64,000 nt of DNA from assembly GCA_947623455.1 (NCBI GenBank), contig OX392527.1, positions 5,700,001 through 5,764,000 of the forward strand. Reading direction: 5' to 3'. A model generated the notes under the pieces. That model saw only the letters and a program-made list of their open reading frames with translations. It did no database searches and was not told the DNA's origin. The stretch's first letter is position 1, and each line of letters begins with the position of its first letter. The DNA is from Mimachlamys varia. Its lineage: Eukaryota; Mollusca; Bivalvia; Pectinida; Pectinidae. The translations under genes and the position numbers were made by a program. Below are positions 61,000 through 64,000 of the stretch, in pieces.

Positions 61000-63900
61000 A
61001 CGGTTAAATAGTCCCATCTAGCCACAGTCTGGTACAGTGTAATACAGACGGTAAATAGTCCCATCTAGCCTCAGTCTTACACAGTGTAATACAGACAGTA
61101 AAATAGTCCCATCTAGCTACAGTATTACATAGTGTAATACAGACCTTAAATAGTCCCATCTAGCTACAGTATTACATAGTGTAATACAGACCTTAAATAG
61201 TCCCATCTAGCCACAGTCTGGTACAGTGTAATACAGATGTTATAGTCCCATCTAGCCACAGTCTGGTACAGTGTAATACAGACAGTAGAATAGTCCCATC
61301 TAGCCATAGTCTTGTACAGTGTAATACATACGTTAAATAGTCCCATCTAGCCACAGTCTTGCACAGTGTAATACATACGTTAAATAGTCCCATCTAGCCA
61401 CAGTATTACACAGTGTAGACGTTAAATAGTCCCGTCTAGCCACAGTCTGGTACAGTGTAGACGTTAAATAGTCCCATCTAGCCACAGTCTGGTGCAGTGT
61501 AATAAAGACGTTAAATAGTCCCATCTAGCCACAGTCTGGTACAGTGTAATACAGACGTTAAATAGTCTCGTCTAGCCACAGTCTGGTACAGTGTAATACA
61601 GTCGTTAAATAGTCCCGTCTAGCCACAGTCTGGTACAGTGTTATACAGTCGTTAAATAGTCCCATCTAGCCACAGTCTTGTACAGTGTAATAAAGACGTT
61701 AAATAGTCCCATCTAGCCACAGTCTTACACAGTGTAATACATACGTTAAATAGTCCCGTCTAGCCACAGTATTACACAGTGTAGACGTTAAATAGTCCCG
61801 TCTAGCCACAGTCTGGTACAGTGTAGACGTTAAATAGTCCCATCTAGCCATAGTCTGGTGCAGTGTAATAAAGACGTTAAATAGTCCCATCTAGCCACAG
61901 TCTGGTACAGTGTAATACAGACGTTAAATAGTCTCGTCTAGCCACAGTCTGGTACAGTGTAATACAGTCGTTAAATAGTCCCGTCTAGCCACAGTCTGGT
62001 ACAGTGTAATACAGACGTTTAATAGTCCCGTCTAGCCACAGTCTTACACAGTGTAGACGTTAAATAGTCCCATCTAGCCACAGTATTACACAGTGTAGAC
62101 GTTAAATAGTCCCGTCTAGCCACAGTCTGGTACAGTGTAATACAGACGTTAAATAGTCCCATCTAGCCACAGTCTGGTACAGTGTAATACAGTCGTTAAA
62201 TATTCCCCTCTAGCCACATTCTTACACAGTGTAATACATACGTTAAATAGTCTCGTCTAGCCACAGTATTACACAGTGTAGACGTTAAATAGTCCCATCT
62301 ATCCATTGTCTTACACAGTGTAATACAGATGGTTATATGTCCCGTCTAGCCACAGTCTTACACAGTGTAATACAGACGTTAAATAGTCCCATCTAGCCAC
62401 AGTCTTACACAGTGTAATACAGATGGTTATATGTCCCGTCTAGCCACATTCTTACACAGTGTAATACAGACGTTAAAAAGTCCCATCTAGCCACAGTCTG
62501 GTACAGTGTAATACAGTCATTAAATAGTCCCATCTAGCCACAGTCTTACACAGTGTAATACAGACGTTAAATAGTCCCATCTAGCCACAGTCTGGTACAG
62601 TGTAATACATACGGTAAAATAGTCCCATCTAGCCTCAGTCTTACACAGTGTAATACAGACGTTAAATAGTACCCAACAAGCCACACTCATGAACAGTGTA
62701 ATACAGACGGTAAAATAGTCCCATCTAGCCACAGTCTGGTACAGTGTAATACAGATGTTAAATAGTCCCATCTAGCCACAGTATTACACAGTGTAATACA
62801 TACGGTAAAATAGTCCCATCTAGCCACAGTCTTACACAGTGTAGACGTTAAATAGTCCCGTCTAGCCACAGTATTACACAGTGTAGACGTTAAATAGTCT
62901 CGTCTAGCCACAGTATTACACAGTGTAGACGTTAAATAGTCCCATCTAGCCACAGTCTTACACAGTGTAATACAGATGGTTATATGTCCCGTCTAGCCAC
63001 AGTCTTACACAGTGTAATACAGACGTTAAATAGTCCCATCTAGCCACATTCTTACACAGTGTAATACATACGTTAAATAGTCTCGTCTAGTCACAGTCTT
63101 ACACAGTGTAGACGTTAAATAGTCCCATCTAGCCACAGTCTTACACAGTGTAGACGTTAAATAGTCTCGTCTAGCCACAGTATTACACAGTGTAGACGTT
63201 AAATAGTCCCATCTAGCCACAGTCTTACACAGTGTAATACAGACGTTAAATAGTCCCATCTAGCCACAGTATTACACAGTGTAATACATACGGTAAAATA
63301 GTCCCATCTTGCCACAGTCTTACACATTGTAATACAGACGTTAAATAGTACCCAACAAGCCACACTCATGAACAGTGAAATACAGACGGTAAAATAGTCC
63401 CATCTAGCCACAGTCTTACGCAGTGTGTATACAGACGTTAAATAGTCCCATCTAGCCACAGTCTTACACAGTGTAATACATACGGTAAAATAGTACCCAA
63501 CAAGCCACAGTCTTACACAGTGTAATACAGACGGTAAAATAGAACCCAACAAGCCACACTCATGAACAGTGTAATACATACGGTTAAATAGTCCCCACAA
63601 GCCACAGTCTTACACAGTGTAATACAGACGGTAAAATAGTACCCAACAAGCCACACTCATGAACAGTGTAATACATACGTTAAATAGTACCCAACAAGCC
63701 ACACTCGTGTACAGTGTAATACAGACGTTAAATAGTCCCCACAAGCCACACTCAGGTACAGTGTAATACAGACGTTAAAAATAGTACCCAACAAGCCACA
63801 GTCTGTTACAGTGTAATACAGACGTTAAATAGTCCCGTCTAGCCACAGTCTTACACAGTGTAGACGTTAAATAGTCCCATCTAGCCACAGTATTACACAG

Positions 63901-64000
63901 TGTAGACGTTAAATAGTCCCGTCTAGCCACAGTCTGGTACAGTGTAATACAGACGTTAAATAGTCCCATCTAGCCACAGTCTGGTACAGTGTAATACAGT
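61000..64000. repeat. 47/42-bp tandem repeat array (runs off window end)
   Basis: About 65 copies of gttaaatagtcccatctagc, then cacagtctggtacagtgtaa, then tacagac (47 bp). A shorter 42-bp class reads cacagtgtagac. From about 62650, units with acccaacaagccacactcat appear in place of cccatctagccacagtctgg; they become common after 63300. Other variants are cccgtctag and ttacacagtg. Mixed-length units change the reading frame, and the many short minus-strand ORFs are artefacts. Confidence 0.95.

Overview
This looks like animal nuclear DNA, most likely from a mollusc and probably a bivalve. The basis is intron-rich genes with GT-AG junctions, a complete-looking DNA polymerase beta gene (a family I recall as absent from flies and nematodes), several 5'-truncated LINE copies, many short TIR elements, and interspersed repeats ending in the 'ccattgggcctcttgtt' type of sequence that I associate with bivalves. 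The lineage is inference from memory; no search was run. Nothing here is bacterial or viral.

Two genes can be read with confidence, and they are tail to tail. The last three coding exons of a UBXN8-like gene run on the + strand (13545-13679, 20375-20491, 25726-25896) and give a full UBX domain with its stop codon. Its 3' UTR probably runs to an AATAAA at 28487. DNA polymerase beta (POLB) runs on the - strand from 48709 down to a stop at 31401. Twelve exons join in phase and encode 315 residues, equal in length to human residues 21-335, with the lyase lysine, three catalytic aspartates and dNTP-site residues all present. Only exon 1 (about 20 codons) was not found.

The rest is mostly repeat. 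By my estimate about 40% of the window is tandem array: 40 bp (1-545), 53 bp (1861-2640), 38 bp (4645-7086), 28 bp (14098-20332), 60 bp (22246-22735), 39 bp (25205-25640), 39 bp (30262-31245), 22 bp (38075-38985), 50 bp (39462-40240), 39/36 bp (41228-47320), 21 bp (47945-48075), 42-44 bp (56645-59063), 30 bp (59309-59760) and 47/42 bp (61000 to the window end). Most lie inside introns of the two genes, and the very long ORFs in them are by-products of the repeat period.

Transposable elements with readable ends: a hAT/P-like element with 33-bp TIRs and four internal 212-bp repeats (7274-9940); TA-flanked Tc1/mariner- or pogo-like elements at 11646-11917, 34990-36291, 37560-37722 and 43323-44267; a TTAA-flanked MITE (31970-32355); and a foldback structure with a perfect 61-bp hairpin stem (49471-49619). 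LINE reverse-transcriptase remnants are at 12545, 32440, 49900, 53105 (+ strand) and 55047 (- strand).

The most unusual features are three arrays inside transcribed introns whose every unit carries a consensus-like 5' splice site in the sense direction, two partial duplications of POLB exon 3' ends with their donor regions, and a 28-bp array with a 588-bp higher-order duplication. I saw no strong sign of a wholly new gene system.
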